Positions 9,092-18,598 of a DNA stretch of 64,000 bases are shown one piece after another. The position numbers and the translations under genes are program-made. The stretch is from CAZIKF01 sp964539825 (GTDB taxonomy: Bacteria; Muiribacteriota; UBA6191), in NCBI GenBank assembly GCA_964539825.1, contig CAZIKF010000013.1, positions 1 to 64,000 of the forward strand, given 5' to 3'. The number at the start of each line of letters is the position of its first letter. Positions within the stretch are counted from its first letter, which is position 1. Under the pieces are notes generated by a model. The model was not told where the DNA came from, made no database searches, and saw nothing but the letters and a program-made list of their open reading frames with translations.

Positions 9092-10654
9092 TTAAAAACC
9101 CCGATCCTGGAAGAAGCTCTCATCCATTTCCAGGTGTGGGGGTTTGAGTTTTAATTCAATTCCCAATTGGTAGACTTCACGGGCTAGTTTGTTGCCCTCA
9201 TCAGTCTTGGAATAAGCCTTGATAGCCCCCTGGGTGAGTAGGTTAACGTCATCGCCCTGGGAAAGCCGCCACCAACGATCAAGAAACTGTTGAAATTTCT
9301 TTTTCTTCTCTTTCTGAGTGCCGGCACTATCCATTGCTTCTTGAAACTTATTATATTCTCCATTGAATTGAGCCGCGTTTTTCTGGTCGACTTTTTCAAA
9401 CTTGGTTTCCTGTTCCTGTACCAGTTCTTGGATCTCCTGACCTCTTTGTGACTTCAGGTAGGCTTCAAGGGCTTGTGAAGAGGACTCGCTTTTAAGCAGC
9501 TCATTTTCCGCTCGGTCCAACTCCCTGACGATGTGTCGCATTTCGTAATCTGAGCCTGCCTGGGAAATCCTCTTTTTCACTTTTTCTTCTACTCGATGAA
9601 TGGGGCTGAGATCATCGGCCGTGGCAAGGGGAAGTTCACTGATGTCCAAGGGCTTAAGGTTCATAGATTTGACGGCAGAATATTGGGCAGGAGCTCCTGG
9701 TGTTTCAAGAGGTCTCTTAAATTGTTCGGGTTTTCTCTCTTGAGTGGGACTCTTATGGTGAGCGGCTGTCTTTTGCGGCGGCCTTTCCAACTTAATAAGT
9801 CCTTGCTTCTCCATACGACTCTTTAGACTCTCGAGACTGAGAACCTGTGCCGGGGGGAGTGGTTGGGTTTCTAGCATAGCCAGAGTTTGTAAGGTCTCAC
9901 CGGTCTTTTTTGCGGCGAAGAGAAGGTTTGCCTGACGCACGGCATATTTGTAAGACGTGGGCTCTTGGCCCTCTCTTTTCTTATAGAGATCGCTCAGGAA
10001 CTCAATCAGGCTCGGGCTGGGTCCTTCAGCGGCAATGACATAAAGATAAAGCCCTGCCTCCCAATCTTCTTTATATTCTCGTTTGCCCTTGCCAAAACGG
10101 TGTTTTAGCTGCTGGATCTGTTTCTCAATCTGACGAGAATACCGGCGAAGATCCTCGGGCAGGTTATCTAAATACTGAAGTTGCTCCCAACCATAATCGT
10201 GCTGCTGGAGATACTGAAATATGCGAATCAGGTAGATTCTGGATTCAGAGTCAGTGGGGACTTCACTCAACAAGCCATAATAAGCACGAAACGACTTTTG
10301 CATGTCTCCAAGCTCATAGTGTACCCGTCCGAGACCAAATCTATAGTCTAGTGGGAACTTTTTTCTAAGTTCTTTAAGAAGCTTATAGCATGGCCTGAAT
10401 TGGTTCTCCATTGCGGCTTTGGCGCAAGCGCTTACCGCCTCCCTCGGTTTTGAGAAACTGAGAAAACTCTGAGCTAGAAAATAACGAGTTTCGCCGCTCA
10501 GAAACAGGGAGGGATACTTTTCATAAATTCCGAGAATTCGGGCAGGTTTCTTTTCAGACCAAGCCTTCTTTATGTCCAGGCGGTCTATGGATTGAACACT
10601 GGAAATAATAAGGAGACACAGACAAAGTAGGAGACTTGTAGAGCGTAAATCCAT
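9092..10654 (-). CDS. Exported TPR-like repeat protein
   Basis: About 520 aa from the ATG at 10654, which follows AGGAG and places a classic signal peptide at the N-terminus (LLLCLCLLIISSVQS). A TTG at 10687 would add 11 residues and overlap the upstream gene. Residues about 25-290 are helical with TPR-like spacing (FLAQSFLSFSKPREAVSACA; LGRVHYELGDMQKSFRAYY). The second half is Lys/Glu/Gln-rich and probably coiled coil. It is in an apparent operon with the lipoprotein 10 bp upstream. It probably acts as a periplasmic scaffold; function unknown. Confidence 0.65.
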   Translation of the reverse strand: MDLRSTSLLLCLCLLIISSVQSIDRLDIKKAWSEKKPARILGIYEKYPSLFLSGETRYFLAQSFLSFSKPREAVSACAKAAMENQFRPCYKLLKELRKKFPLDYRFGLGRVHYELGDMQKSFRAYYGLLSEVPTDSESRIYLIRIFQYLQQHDYGWEQLQYLDNLPEDLRRYSRQIEKQIQQLKHRFGKGKREYKEDWEAGLYLYVIAAEGPSPSLIEFLSDLYKKREGQEPTSYKYAVRQANLLFAAKKTGETLQTLAMLETQPLPPAQVLSLESLKSRMEKQGLIKLERPPQKTAAHHKSPTQERKPEQFKRPLETPGAPAQYSAVKSMNLKPLDISELPLATADDLSPIHRVEEKVKKRISQAGSDYEMRHIVRELDRAENELLKSESSSQALEAYLKSQRGQEIQELVQEQETKFEKVDQKNAAQFNGEYNKFQEAMDSAGTQKEKKKKFQQFLDRWWRLSQGDDVNLLTQGAIKAYSKTDEGNKLAREVYQLGIELKLKPPHLEMDESFFQDRGF

Positions 10655-10664
10655 AACTCCTATT

Positions 10665-11297
10665 CTATGGCCCTTTACCCTTTTCAATCAATTGCCTCCA
10701 TAAAAGGGTGTTTCCTCCGAGATTGGATTTATATTTACGGGTAAGGTACCAGCGAATATCAGGTTGTACCTCCCCTTGTCGATTCTTTAGAAATCCCAGG
10801 ATTAATATATCTTCAACTGCGGAAGTCTCGAGCCCCCTGAAAAATTCCTGTATTCTCCATTCTTTCAATCCCATGGAACTTCTGGAAAGACTGGGCCAGG
10901 AAATGAGATGAGCAAGGAGTTCACGCTTTTCTTCAAAACTACTCAAGGTCCAATAATCGTGCAAGAGTTTTTCCAGATTCTGACTATATTTCCCTTTCGT
11001 AAAGAGGTGGAAGATCTGGGATTTCATTTCAAAATGTTGTTGTGGTGAGGCTGGCTCCTTAAGTTTGACTAAGTTCAACTTTGCTAACTTTTTCTTTAAG
11101 GAAGGTGAGGTCTGGGGCGGCACCATGGGCAACCTTCTTCCAGAAGTAGTATCCAGAAGGTCCGGAGATGGAGGTTCTTGATTTTCTTCTGGCTGGAGAG
11201 GTTTATCTTCAGAGTCATTACAGCATGCATGGAGGAAAAAGAAACTTACAAGCAAAAGGCTAATCCTGATGTGCTTATTGCGTAATCGAAATGGCAT
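10665..11297 (-). CDS. Putative lipoprotein
   Basis: 210 aa. The N-terminus has a basic n-region, a hydrophobic core (ISLLLVSFFFLHAC) and a lipobox-like LHAC, so lipidation at Cys25 or Cys26 is plausible. A Pro/Glu-rich linker (about 30-60) is followed by an alpha-helical domain. The gene sits between the 602-aa beta-rich exported protein and the TPR-like exported protein on the same strand, with 10-30 bp gaps, so these three look like one transcription unit. No family recognised. Confidence 0.65.
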   Translation of the reverse strand: MPFRLRNKHIRISLLLVSFFFLHACCNDSEDKPLQPEENQEPPSPDLLDTTSGRRLPMVPPQTSPSLKKKLAKLNLVKLKEPASPQQHFEMKSQIFHLFTKGKYSQNLEKLLHDYWTLSSFEEKRELLAHLISWPSLSRSSMGLKEWRIQEFFRGLETSAVEDILILGFLKNRQGEVQPDIRWYLTRKYKSNLGGNTLLWRQLIEKGKGP

Positions 11298-11323
11298 AGG
11301 AATCCAATACCAATGAGAAGAGC

Positions 11324-13126
11324 TTAGAATTTGAATTTATGAATCGCAGTTTTAGTTTCGAATGGAATGACAACAGACTGTTCAGGATAAAGGGTATCGT
11401 TTTGGTCAAGTTCTTCATTCTCATTACGATCGAAGGTGATTCGAAGCCTTAAATCAACCTCTAAGGGTAGTTGATAGAGATATGTAGGTGCCTTTCCGAG
11501 AAAAATAGAAGCCACTGCCTCATCCTTGCCGGGAGCGAAAACCTCCAGAAAATGTGCCTCGGGCTTTTCAGCCTCGATTAATACTTCCAGGCTTCCCAGG
11601 TCAACCAGGGGGAAATAGAGAGAGTGCTTGATTTCAAAAAATTCGGGATCCGATGCGTCGAACTCTCTTAAATACGCGGTTTCTTCTCCCGAAATGAGAA
11701 AGTCCTCATTGAAGTCGATGTAACTCAGGAAAGGGACGGTTGGGTCCAAACGGAAGTAAAATTTGAGATATTGTCTTCTTCCGGCCTTGCGAATCGGCAA
11801 TACCTGAAGTGTATTGAAAATTTTCTCTCTTGGGGTTTTTTGAAAAAATATAATTTGACCCGTTCTGCGAGCTTTGGAATAAAGATGGTATTGTCCTCGT
11901 AGGATCCTTCGATTTCCTCCGAATTCGGGTCGAATTGTATCCCTTGGATAAAGATCAGTCAGCTCGGCGGTGTAGAAAATCACTCCGTCATTAGAGAGTT
12001 TAAACTCATCGAGCTCACCGTTTTCATCATTTTCATCAAAAGCAACCACTTCGTATTCTCCCACCTGGTATACAGTCACAACATCTGTGGAGGGTATCGT
12101 GAAGGTAACTCCCTCCTTGAGACTGATCTGTAAGAATGAACGCTCTGAAGGATGCTCAAAGTAGATGGAATACTCCGGTGAAAATAAGAACTCCATTCTG
12201 GTCTCTTCTTCATGTTTGAAAACAGGGCTGGAAATCACATAGGGCGGGTCTGGGACTTCATAGTCAATCCGGTACTTTCCCTCAGGGAAGTCGAAAAAAG
12301 AGATCCTGGTGTCAGAGCTGAGTTCCGTGGATTCCTTGGACTGTAAGGAATATAGCTTTCTAGGATATGGGCTCGACTCCCTGGGGAAATCAAGAGTCAG
12401 GGAATTCCATCCCTTTTCCCATTGAATGGTAAGCGTCTGATCAGTGGGTCTCTCTACAAGGTAGGTAGTCTCAGGAATCTCACTGATATCGAGGCGCAAA
12501 TCCTGATTTTCATCTTCTGCAAGTCCCAGGCGAACCGGTAAGGGCAGGTTAAAAAGAGCAACTTCGGGAGGCTTGAGCGGAAGAACGTATAGTTGTTCTT
12601 TTTTTGTGGAAAAGACCTGTAGATAGATGGGGAATTCCTGCGGATAGTCCTCGAGGTGCAGCTTCAGGGGACTCTCTCTTCGCAGAGATACTTGAAAGCT
12701 TATGGGCTCATTTGAGTAGGTAAAAGGTGAGCCCGGTGCAATGGAAAAACGCTCCTTACCGATATCTAACAATCCGTTGGCCTGGGTATCCTCATAGACC
12801 CCAAGAACATATCGCCCTTCTTCGGCGAAGGGAAAGTAGAACTTTGAGTTCTGTACTTCTGTCTGGTAGGAGGGGGCAATCAAAAAGCGAACCGAATAGG
12901 ACAGTGCTTTTCCCAGGGGAAGCAGGAAAGCGTAAGTCTTGGCTCTTACTTTGTCGGGTAGGAGCACTTCTCCACTGATTCCCGCTTTGATCTTTTGAGC
13001 CTGGCTAAAAATGATGTTTTTCTCGGCTGACACAGGCTCGAGGAAGAAAGCCAGCATGAAAAAACCGAGTACGGTTTTGATGGGTATTTCTCTGATTCCG
13101 GCTCTTTTTGAATTGATTTTTGGCAT
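11324..13126 (-). CDS. Exported multidomain beta-sandwich protein with Ca-loop-like DxNxNGxLD motifs
   Basis: About 600 aa from ATG 13126 (an upstream TTG at 13132 adds two residues). It has a signal peptide (VLGFFMLAFFLEPVSA). At least five segments resemble one another: YEDTQANGLLDIG, EDENQDLRLDISE, DENDENGELDEF, DFNEDFLISGEE and DRNENEELDQND. Such acidic Asp/Asn/Gly loops followed by D/E are typical of calcium-binding loops at the end of Ig-like (DUF2141-type) beta domains, which suggests five or more repeated domains. A surface or periplasmic structural role is inferred. Same transcription unit as the lipoprotein downstream. Confidence 0.65.
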   Translation of the reverse strand: MPKINSKRAGIREIPIKTVLGFFMLAFFLEPVSAEKNIIFSQAQKIKAGISGEVLLPDKVRAKTYAFLLPLGKALSYSVRFLIAPSYQTEVQNSKFYFPFAEEGRYVLGVYEDTQANGLLDIGKERFSIAPGSPFTYSNEPISFQVSLRRESPLKLHLEDYPQEFPIYLQVFSTKKEQLYVLPLKPPEVALFNLPLPVRLGLAEDENQDLRLDISEIPETTYLVERPTDQTLTIQWEKGWNSLTLDFPRESSPYPRKLYSLQSKESTELSSDTRISFFDFPEGKYRIDYEVPDPPYVISSPVFKHEEETRMEFLFSPEYSIYFEHPSERSFLQISLKEGVTFTIPSTDVVTVYQVGEYEVVAFDENDENGELDEFKLSNDGVIFYTAELTDLYPRDTIRPEFGGNRRILRGQYHLYSKARRTGQIIFFQKTPREKIFNTLQVLPIRKAGRRQYLKFYFRLDPTVPFLSYIDFNEDFLISGEETAYLREFDASDPEFFEIKHSLYFPLVDLGSLEVLIEAEKPEAHFLEVFAPGKDEAVASIFLGKAPTYLYQLPLEVDLRLRITFDRNENEELDQNDTLYPEQSVVIPFETKTAIHKFKF

Positions 13127-13203
13127 GATCAACGGGGGATTGGGTCTGGAGCCAACTACATTATACAGTCGACCGGGTATAAAATTTCAACGATTCAAAA
13201 GTC

Positions 13204-13737
13204 TCAGGGTAGACAAGAAAGCGTATCTGCCACCTTTCCTCGTACTTTGTTCCAAAAGACAGGAATTTTAGAAAGATAACCCCGGTCCACGAGTGTTTGA
13301 AACGGTGCCTTCGAACCGTCAAAAACTATGTTAAGACCCCCATCATTTTGAAACTCCCGCATAGCGTCTCTAAGGAGTTCCAGGCTGCGATTACAGCCTG
13401 AAGGTTTAGAGGAACTCCTTCCTTGATTATTTAAGAGAGCTTCCAAGGTGGAGACTCGCCTCTTAACCTGCTTGATTTCTTCTCGTAGCTCTTCAATTAG
13501 CTTTAAGAGCTGGCTATACCTCGGCGTAAATGGCAGCGGAAGGGGTCTAGGCTCTGGTAGTGGTCTAGGGCCCGGATATGGCTCGGTAGGGTCTACAGGG
13601 TCATCGGGAGCCGGTACCGGATCTATCCAGGGTTTGGGTACTGGAGGCAGAGGTCTTCCGCGGAAATCCTGATCACTGCACCATGTAAGGGAGATGATGA
13701 AGAATATGAGCGCTAAAGCTAGAGCAAGAATTTTCAT
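13204..13737 (-). CDS. Small exported or lipoprotein with proline-rich linker and coiled coil
   Basis: 177 aa. The N-terminus (LALALALIFFIISLTWC) is a signal sequence with a possible lipobox cysteine (TWC). Next comes a Pro-rich segment (about 28-70, with repeated P-D/P-P-x motifs), a short coiled coil (about 75-105, LLKLIEELREEIKQVKRR) and a C-terminal region with two cysteines. The architecture (anchor, rigid spacer, trimer- or dimer-forming helix) suggests an envelope protein reaching into the periplasm. It starts 53 bp downstream of the ftsH stop. No family recognised. Confidence 0.65.
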   Translation of the reverse strand: MKILALALALIFFIISLTWCSDQDFRGRPLPPVPKPWIDPVPAPDDPVDPTEPYPGPRPLPEPRPLPLPFTPRYSQLLKLIEELREEIKQVKRRVSTLEALLNNQGRSSSKPSGCNRSLELLRDAMREFQNDGGLNIVFDGSKAPFQTLVDRGYLSKIPVFWNKVRGKVADTLSCLP

Positions 13738-13755
13738 GTTTAACCCCCCTATGAA

Positions 13756-13793
13756 TACGGCAGGGAGAATTGAACAACTCCGACAGGCCCCTA
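13756..13793 (+). repeat. Possible decayed third copy of the 48-bp 3'-end repeat
   Basis: The sequence caa-ctccgacaggc-cccta resembles the right half of the two near-identical repeats at 39351 and 45387 (caattctccgacaggctccta). As in those copies, the terminal cta is the complement of the stop codon of the minus-strand gene (ftsH here). Similarity covers only about 20 bp, so this is tentative. Confidence 0.35.
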
Positions 13794-15776
13794 AGTGTCC
13801 TGCTTATCGGAAGACACCTGCTTAATGGAGTCGCAATTTTCTTTAGCAATGGCATCTTCATCCACATCTACGCAGGCAGCCCCTCTCTCTGGTAGCGAGT
13901 CTTCTTCCGCTTTGGGCTCCTGTTCATTTTCTTCATCCATGGTCTCTTCCTCATCGGGTGGGGGAGAGTCTACTCTGGATTGCAGAAGGTTTGGCCTGGG
14001 AGGGCCAATTTCCTCGCCTTCCATGAGCTTCTTCAAGTCATCAAGTGTTAGAGTTTCATGGGAAATCAGAGAGTTAGCGATACTATCGAGTTCATCGCGA
14101 TGACCCTCCAGTAACTTCTTCGCCCTGCCTAGTTGGGCCTCAATCAAAGTGTGAATCTCGCTATCTATTTCCCTCGCGGTTTGCTCTGAATAAGACTTAA
14201 TTCCAAAAAAGTTCTCGGTATTTTCTGAATAGTTGATAGGACCTAGTTTTTGACTCATTCCGAATTTGGTGACCATGTTTCGAGCCATGTTGGTAGCTTG
14301 CTGGATATCATTAAAGGCACCTGGAGTACAGGTTTGAAAAACGAGCTCCTCGGCACATCTTCCTCCTAGTGCTACGCATATACCATCGATGAACTCCTCC
14401 TTAGTGGAACTATCCTCTTTGGGTAAAAAAGAAACCATCCCGAGAGTTCTACCCCGGGGAATAATAGTGGCCTTATGGATTTCCATGCTGTTAGGGACCA
14501 ATAAACTAATCAGGGCATGACCAGCTTCATGGTAGGCGGTATTTTTCAGCTCCTTATCGGACATCACTTTGGAGCGCCTTTCAGGGCCCATCATGACTTT
14601 GTCACGAGCTTCTTCAAAATGCTCGGTACTTACAAGGGCGTGTCCATACCTGGCAGCCAGAAGGGCTGCTTCATTAACCATGTTGGCAAGATCCGCACCG
14701 GAAAAGCCTGGAGTTGCTTTTGCCAGTGTTTGGACATCGACAGCTTCGTTAACGGGAATATTGGCCATGTGGACTTTGATGATTCCCTCTCGGCCTTTAA
14801 TATCTGGGAGTTCAATGGTTACCTGGCGGTCAAATCTACCTGGTCTGAGCAATGCCTTATCCAAAATGTCAGGTCTATTGGTAGCGGCAATGACCATGAT
14901 GCCGGTATCCCCTTCAAATCCATCCATCTCTACGAGGAGTTGGTTAAGGGTTTGCTCCCTTTCATCATTCCCGCCACTGATTCCCTGGCCTCTCTGTCTC
15001 CCCACTGCATCAATTTCATCGATGAATATTAAACAGGGAGAAGATTTCTTTCCCTGTTCAAATAAGTCTCGAACGCGGGAAGCGCCAACCCCTACAAACA
15101 TCTCCACAAAATCTGAACCTGAAATATGGAAAAATGGGACATTCGCTTCGCCTGCCACTGCCCTCGCGAGTAAGGTCTTACCAGTTCCCGGGGGCCCCAT
15201 CATTAAAACACCCCTGGGGACACGCGCTCCGGTCTTCTTATATTTATTAGGGTACTTTAAAAAATCAATTACCTCGGCAAGTTCATCTTTAGCCTCATCG
15301 CATCCCGCCACATCATTGAACGTGGTCTTTTCTTTGGTTTCACTGAAGGTTTTTGCCCTTGAGCGGCCAAAACTCATTCCACGGGGAGCACCACTTTGCA
15401 TCTTGGAGATGAAATAGAACCATAAACCAATAATGATGACCCAGGGGGCCAGGTTGAAGAGGATTTGAACCCAGCCGGGCCAATCTTCGAGCGGGACAAA
15501 CTCCACATGTTTTACTTTTTCCATCACCAGATCTAAATAGGGCGGATTGATTGCCTGTGGAGCGATAGTCGTAAAGCTCTGGTTCTTCTTGTCTATAAAC
15601 TCAATTTCAAGGTGCTTGACCTTTACATTGATGACTTCTCCACGCTTCACCATAGTGATGAAGTTGGAGTAATGTAGATTTTTTACCTTTTTCTCTGAAT
15701 AGAAATGAGAAAAGATCGCGAGAATCACGATCAGCATCAAAATATACAAGGTGAAGTTTTTAAACTTTGGCTGCAA
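13791..15776 (-). CDS. ftsH: ATP-dependent zinc metalloprotease FtsH
   Basis: 661 aa, usual FtsH length. Two N-terminal membrane helices (about 8-24 and 104-123) flank a small periplasmic domain. The AAA+ module has Walker A GPPGTGKT (194-201), Walker B (CLIFIDEIDAVGRQR) and the pore FVEMFVGVGASR segment with second-region-of-homology arginines (RPGRFDR). The M41 protease has the HEAGH zinc motif (about residue 415). The C-terminal tail of about 55 residues is very acidic (DEEETMDEENEQE) and longer than usual. FtsH degrades misfolded membrane proteins and regulators such as LpxC, which fits an LPS-making cell. ATG start. Confidence 0.97.
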   Translation of the reverse strand: MQPKFKNFTLYILMLIVILAIFSHFYSEKKVKNLHYSNFITMVKRGEVINVKVKHLEIEFIDKKNQSFTTIAPQAINPPYLDLVMEKVKHVEFVPLEDWPGWVQILFNLAPWVIIIGLWFYFISKMQSGAPRGMSFGRSRAKTFSETKEKTTFNDVAGCDEAKDELAEVIDFLKYPNKYKKTGARVPRGVLMMGPPGTGKTLLARAVAGEANVPFFHISGSDFVEMFVGVGASRVRDLFEQGKKSSPCLIFIDEIDAVGRQRGQGISGGNDEREQTLNQLLVEMDGFEGDTGIMVIAATNRPDILDKALLRPGRFDRQVTIELPDIKGREGIIKVHMANIPVNEAVDVQTLAKATPGFSGADLANMVNEAALLAARYGHALVSTEHFEEARDKVMMGPERRSKVMSDKELKNTAYHEAGHALISLLVPNSMEIHKATIIPRGRTLGMVSFLPKEDSSTKEEFIDGICVALGGRCAEELVFQTCTPGAFNDIQQATNMARNMVTKFGMSQKLGPINYSENTENFFGIKSYSEQTAREIDSEIHTLIEAQLGRAKKLLEGHRDELDSIANSLISHETLTLDDLKKLMEGEEIGPPRPNLLQSRVDSPPPDEEETMDEENEQEPKAEEDSLPERGAACVDVDEDAIAKENCDSIKQVSSDKQDT

Positions 15777-15887
15777 CGCTTAAACCCCTTTTTGAGTAGG
15801 TGAGCCAATTCCAGGCATACAGTACCTGTTCACACTGGAGAATGCAATATTTGGACCCCTATTAGAACACGCCCCGGGCGCGAACAA

Positions 15888-17147
15888 TTAGTCTTCTTCT
15901 TCGTCTTCACGGGGAGTATTGCGCATGGTGACTCCGAAGCGGTAACCACTATACTCCTTTGGTTTCTCTACCACGACAAAATGGCCAGAAAACCAGAATT
16001 CATCATCTTTCGGGGCGGTTCGAAGGTTATTTTCCTCTTTTGACTCGCTGGTTTCTTCAATCTCTACCAAATGTCGGATCCGTCTTGATCCGAGGTCAGA
16101 TACTTTTAGGATTTTTCGATCGTAGATTTCCAAGGCCTTCTCTCTTGTAGTATAGGCACGACCGGTGATGTAGACAACCTCACGCTTAAAGTCCACATTA
16201 GCTAAGGTTCGAACCCTGCTTTTGGCCAGATCCAGGTATTTTTTTATTCCTTCGAGATCATCTGAATCTTGAGTCGCTGTATTGAGCGCACCTCCAGTAG
16301 AGGCTGGCCGGAACTTTGTTAAATCAGTGATTTTACAGTTGATGCGCCCAGCACCCAGGAATTCACTTGGATCACGCTCCTCTTTCTCAGGATCTTCTTC
16401 CTCCGTCTCTTCTTTCTTGGTTATATCAATGAACTTCACAGGAACTTTCAGATCCTTAAAGATGGCGACAGAAAGAAATCCCTTTGATGTGGTGTCTTCA
16501 GAGGAGCGATAAAAACTAGGTTTTTCTTCGGATTTAGATTGTGATTGAAAACGAATTTCAAGTTTCACAATCTTTCCATCCTTTTCAATAGCCTCTACTT
16601 TTTGAATCAGGCGAGGAGCCTTTTTTCGTTCAGTATTTAAAAAGGCCGCCATCTGTCCCTTCCCAACCATGGGAGGTGTTCGCTTCAGACCGACCGCCTG
16701 AAGCCAATATGTCAGAAACTTGGGTCCTTCAATTTGCCCTTCCACTGTTTGTTCTACTTTGGAGGGCGCATGTAGAATCTGGGCTCCTTCAAACCGTTGG
16801 GACCTGGGTTCCGTTTTTCGGGGTTTTCCGTTCCAGGGAAAATAGCCGGGATTTCTGCGGCCGTTGCCCTGGTAGGCCATATAGGGGTAATTTTGCATGC
16901 GGTAATTGTAGGGCCGGAAATAGAGATACTGATAATGCGAAAATTGACCTGGTGTGGAAATGCCGGGAGTTCCATAAATGGGACGTATTGGAGGCAAATC
17001 CATGATCTGGGCGGTTGGTCTGTTGAGATCCTTGAATTGTGGTGAAGGGACGTAAATTTGCGCGTCCGGGACCAGGAGTTCATCTGCCCAGGTACTTATC
17101 AGTAACGGGGAAATCAAAAAAAACGCAAAATAATGCACCAGTCTCAT
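15888..17147 (-). CDS. Exported protein of unknown function
   Basis: 419 aa with a signal peptide (YFAFFLISPLLISTWA, cleavage near residue 22). The mature N-terminal part is rich in Tyr, Asn, Pro and Arg (about 40-115, low complexity). The C-terminal two-thirds has mixed alpha/beta composition with an acidic linker (KKEETEEEDPEKEERD). The C-terminus is acidic (DEEED). It lies between ftsH and waaA on the same strand, with about 60 bp to waaA upstream. No family recognised. Confidence 0.65.
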   Translation of the reverse strand: MRLVHYFAFFLISPLLISTWADELLVPDAQIYVPSPQFKDLNRPTAQIMDLPPIRPIYGTPGISTPGQFSHYQYLYFRPYNYRMQNYPYMAYQGNGRRNPGYFPWNGKPRKTEPRSQRFEGAQILHAPSKVEQTVEGQIEGPKFLTYWLQAVGLKRTPPMVGKGQMAAFLNTERKKAPRLIQKVEAIEKDGKIVKLEIRFQSQSKSEEKPSFYRSSEDTTSKGFLSVAIFKDLKVPVKFIDITKKEETEEEDPEKEERDPSEFLGAGRINCKITDLTKFRPASTGGALNTATQDSDDLEGIKKYLDLAKSRVRTLANVDFKREVVYITGRAYTTREKALEIYDRKILKVSDLGSRRIRHLVEIEETSESKEENNLRTAPKDDEFWFSGHFVVVEKPKEYSGYRFGVTMRNTPREDEEED

Positions 17148-17207
17148 CTTGTAAATACTACGGTGAAAGGCTCATGCTTGTTTCAAATTATGCCCAAAAG
17201 CATGTAC

Positions 17208-18497
17208 TTACTCAGGATTGTTTGAATAATCGGGTATTAAGGCGGTATCACTGAGTCTATCGAGAATGGATTGAGTTACCCCCATAATACTGCGGACGGA
17301 ACGACCCGCGTTTTGACCAAGCTCTTGTCGAAGGGGTGGGTTTTGAAGCAGTAACTCTATTTTTCGACCGAGATCTTCGTAGTCCTGTGCCTTCCATGAA
17401 GCGCCGTTTTTTTCGAAGAGTCTGGAAATATCCTTACCATTTTCCATGTGGGGGCCATAGAGAATGGGCCGCTCAAACAAGGCTGGTTCGAGGATGGAAT
17501 GGCCCCCTATGTCCTCAAAGCTTCCTCCGATCACAGCGATGGTGCAAATTTCATAAAGATTGGCTAGTTCTCCAAAAGTGTCGACGAACATACAGTCAAA
17601 TTCCTGTGAAGTTCGAAAAGTAGTTTTTCGAACCGTCTGCAGACCTAGCTCTCGGGCGAGTTTCAGGTACTCTTCAAGAAAGTGAAGGTGCCTGGGAGCG
17701 ATTAGAAACGCGGCATTGAGATTCTGGATTTTCCACTTTGAGATGAGCCGCAGTATTTCGGCGGTCTCTTCGCGGTGGGTGGAGCCAAAGAGAACCAGGG
17801 GGCGTTCAAAATTTTCAAAAGTCTTGTAGATTTCCTTGCGGACAGAATTGTGTAAATTTTGATCTAACTGGTCGACTTTAAGGTTCCCAGATACTTCCAC
17901 CATAGTGGCACCCAGGGACTTGATTCGATCCAAATCTTCTTCGCTTTGCATGAAAAAGCGCGGAGTCTTGAGAAGATCCTTCCAGAGTGTTCGTGTCAGG
18001 GAATATCGTTCGAAGGATCTTTTGGAAATACGGCCATTCACAAACGCGATAGGGATAGCCCGATTCTGGCATTCCTTGAGAAAGTTGGGCCATAACTCTG
18101 TTTCCAGGATAAAGACCTGTGTGGGTTTGATCTGATTCAGGAATCTTTGCACCGATGAACGGTAGTCGAGTGGAAAAAATACAAAATGATCCGCATTAAT
18201 TAGTTGTTTGGCGCGGTCATGTCCGGTCTCGGTAACATTGGAAAAAACCAATTCCGCCTCGGGGAATCGTTTCCGGATTTCTTCAACCAGGGGTTGGGCG
18301 GCAACGGTTTCCCCGGCAGAAACAGCATGAACAAGTATGCGCTGTTTGGTACTCGGGCTGAGTTGGATTCGAAAATATCCAAGTCTCTCACTCACCGGTC
18401 TGGTATATTTTTTATACGCTAACCGACCTCTAAGGTAATGCAGGAACAATACCGGGAACAGCAGCCACAGAAGGCAGTTATAAAGAAACAGAGCCAT
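17208..18497 (-). CDS. waaA: 3-deoxy-D-manno-octulosonic acid (Kdo) transferase
   Basis: 429 aa, the normal size of WaaA/KdtA (GT30). An N-terminal membrane anchor (about 4-22) is followed by the family signature RLGYF and HAVSAGETVAA (catalytic-base Glu region), then NGRIS and GSTHREE, and the CMP-Kdo site region ending SILEPALFERPILYGPHMEN. The enzyme transfers Kdo from CMP-Kdo to lipid IVA on the inner face of the cytoplasmic membrane, so the organism builds LPS. ATG start. It is divergent from the lipoprotein gene at 18599 with about 100 bp between. Confidence 0.95.
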   Translation of the reverse strand: MALFLYNCLLWLLFPVLFLHYLRGRLAYKKYTRPVSERLGYFRIQLSPSTKQRILVHAVSAGETVAAQPLVEEIRKRFPEAELVFSNVTETGHDRAKQLINADHFVFFPLDYRSSVQRFLNQIKPTQVFILETELWPNFLKECQNRAIPIAFVNGRISKRSFERYSLTRTLWKDLLKTPRFFMQSEEDLDRIKSLGATMVEVSGNLKVDQLDQNLHNSVRKEIYKTFENFERPLVLFGSTHREETAEILRLISKWKIQNLNAAFLIAPRHLHFLEEYLKLARELGLQTVRKTTFRTSQEFDCMFVDTFGELANLYEICTIAVIGGSFEDIGGHSILEPALFERPILYGPHMENGKDISRLFEKNGASWKAQDYEDLGRKIELLLQNPPLRQELGQNAGRSVRSIMGVTQSILDRLSDTALIPDYSNNPE

Positions 18498-18598
18498 GGT
18501 TTTAAGGAACGGACTTCATAGACTATCATACCTCCCGCCAGAGACTATAAAGAGGGCTCTTGGTGAGACAGAGGGACTCAAGTATAATCCTCCTTCCA

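Noticed and set aside
14517..15417. Long antisense frames opposite ftsH
   Set aside because: They lie entirely over the conserved AAA+ coding sequence and look like Ser/Ala/Leu-rich mirror frames.
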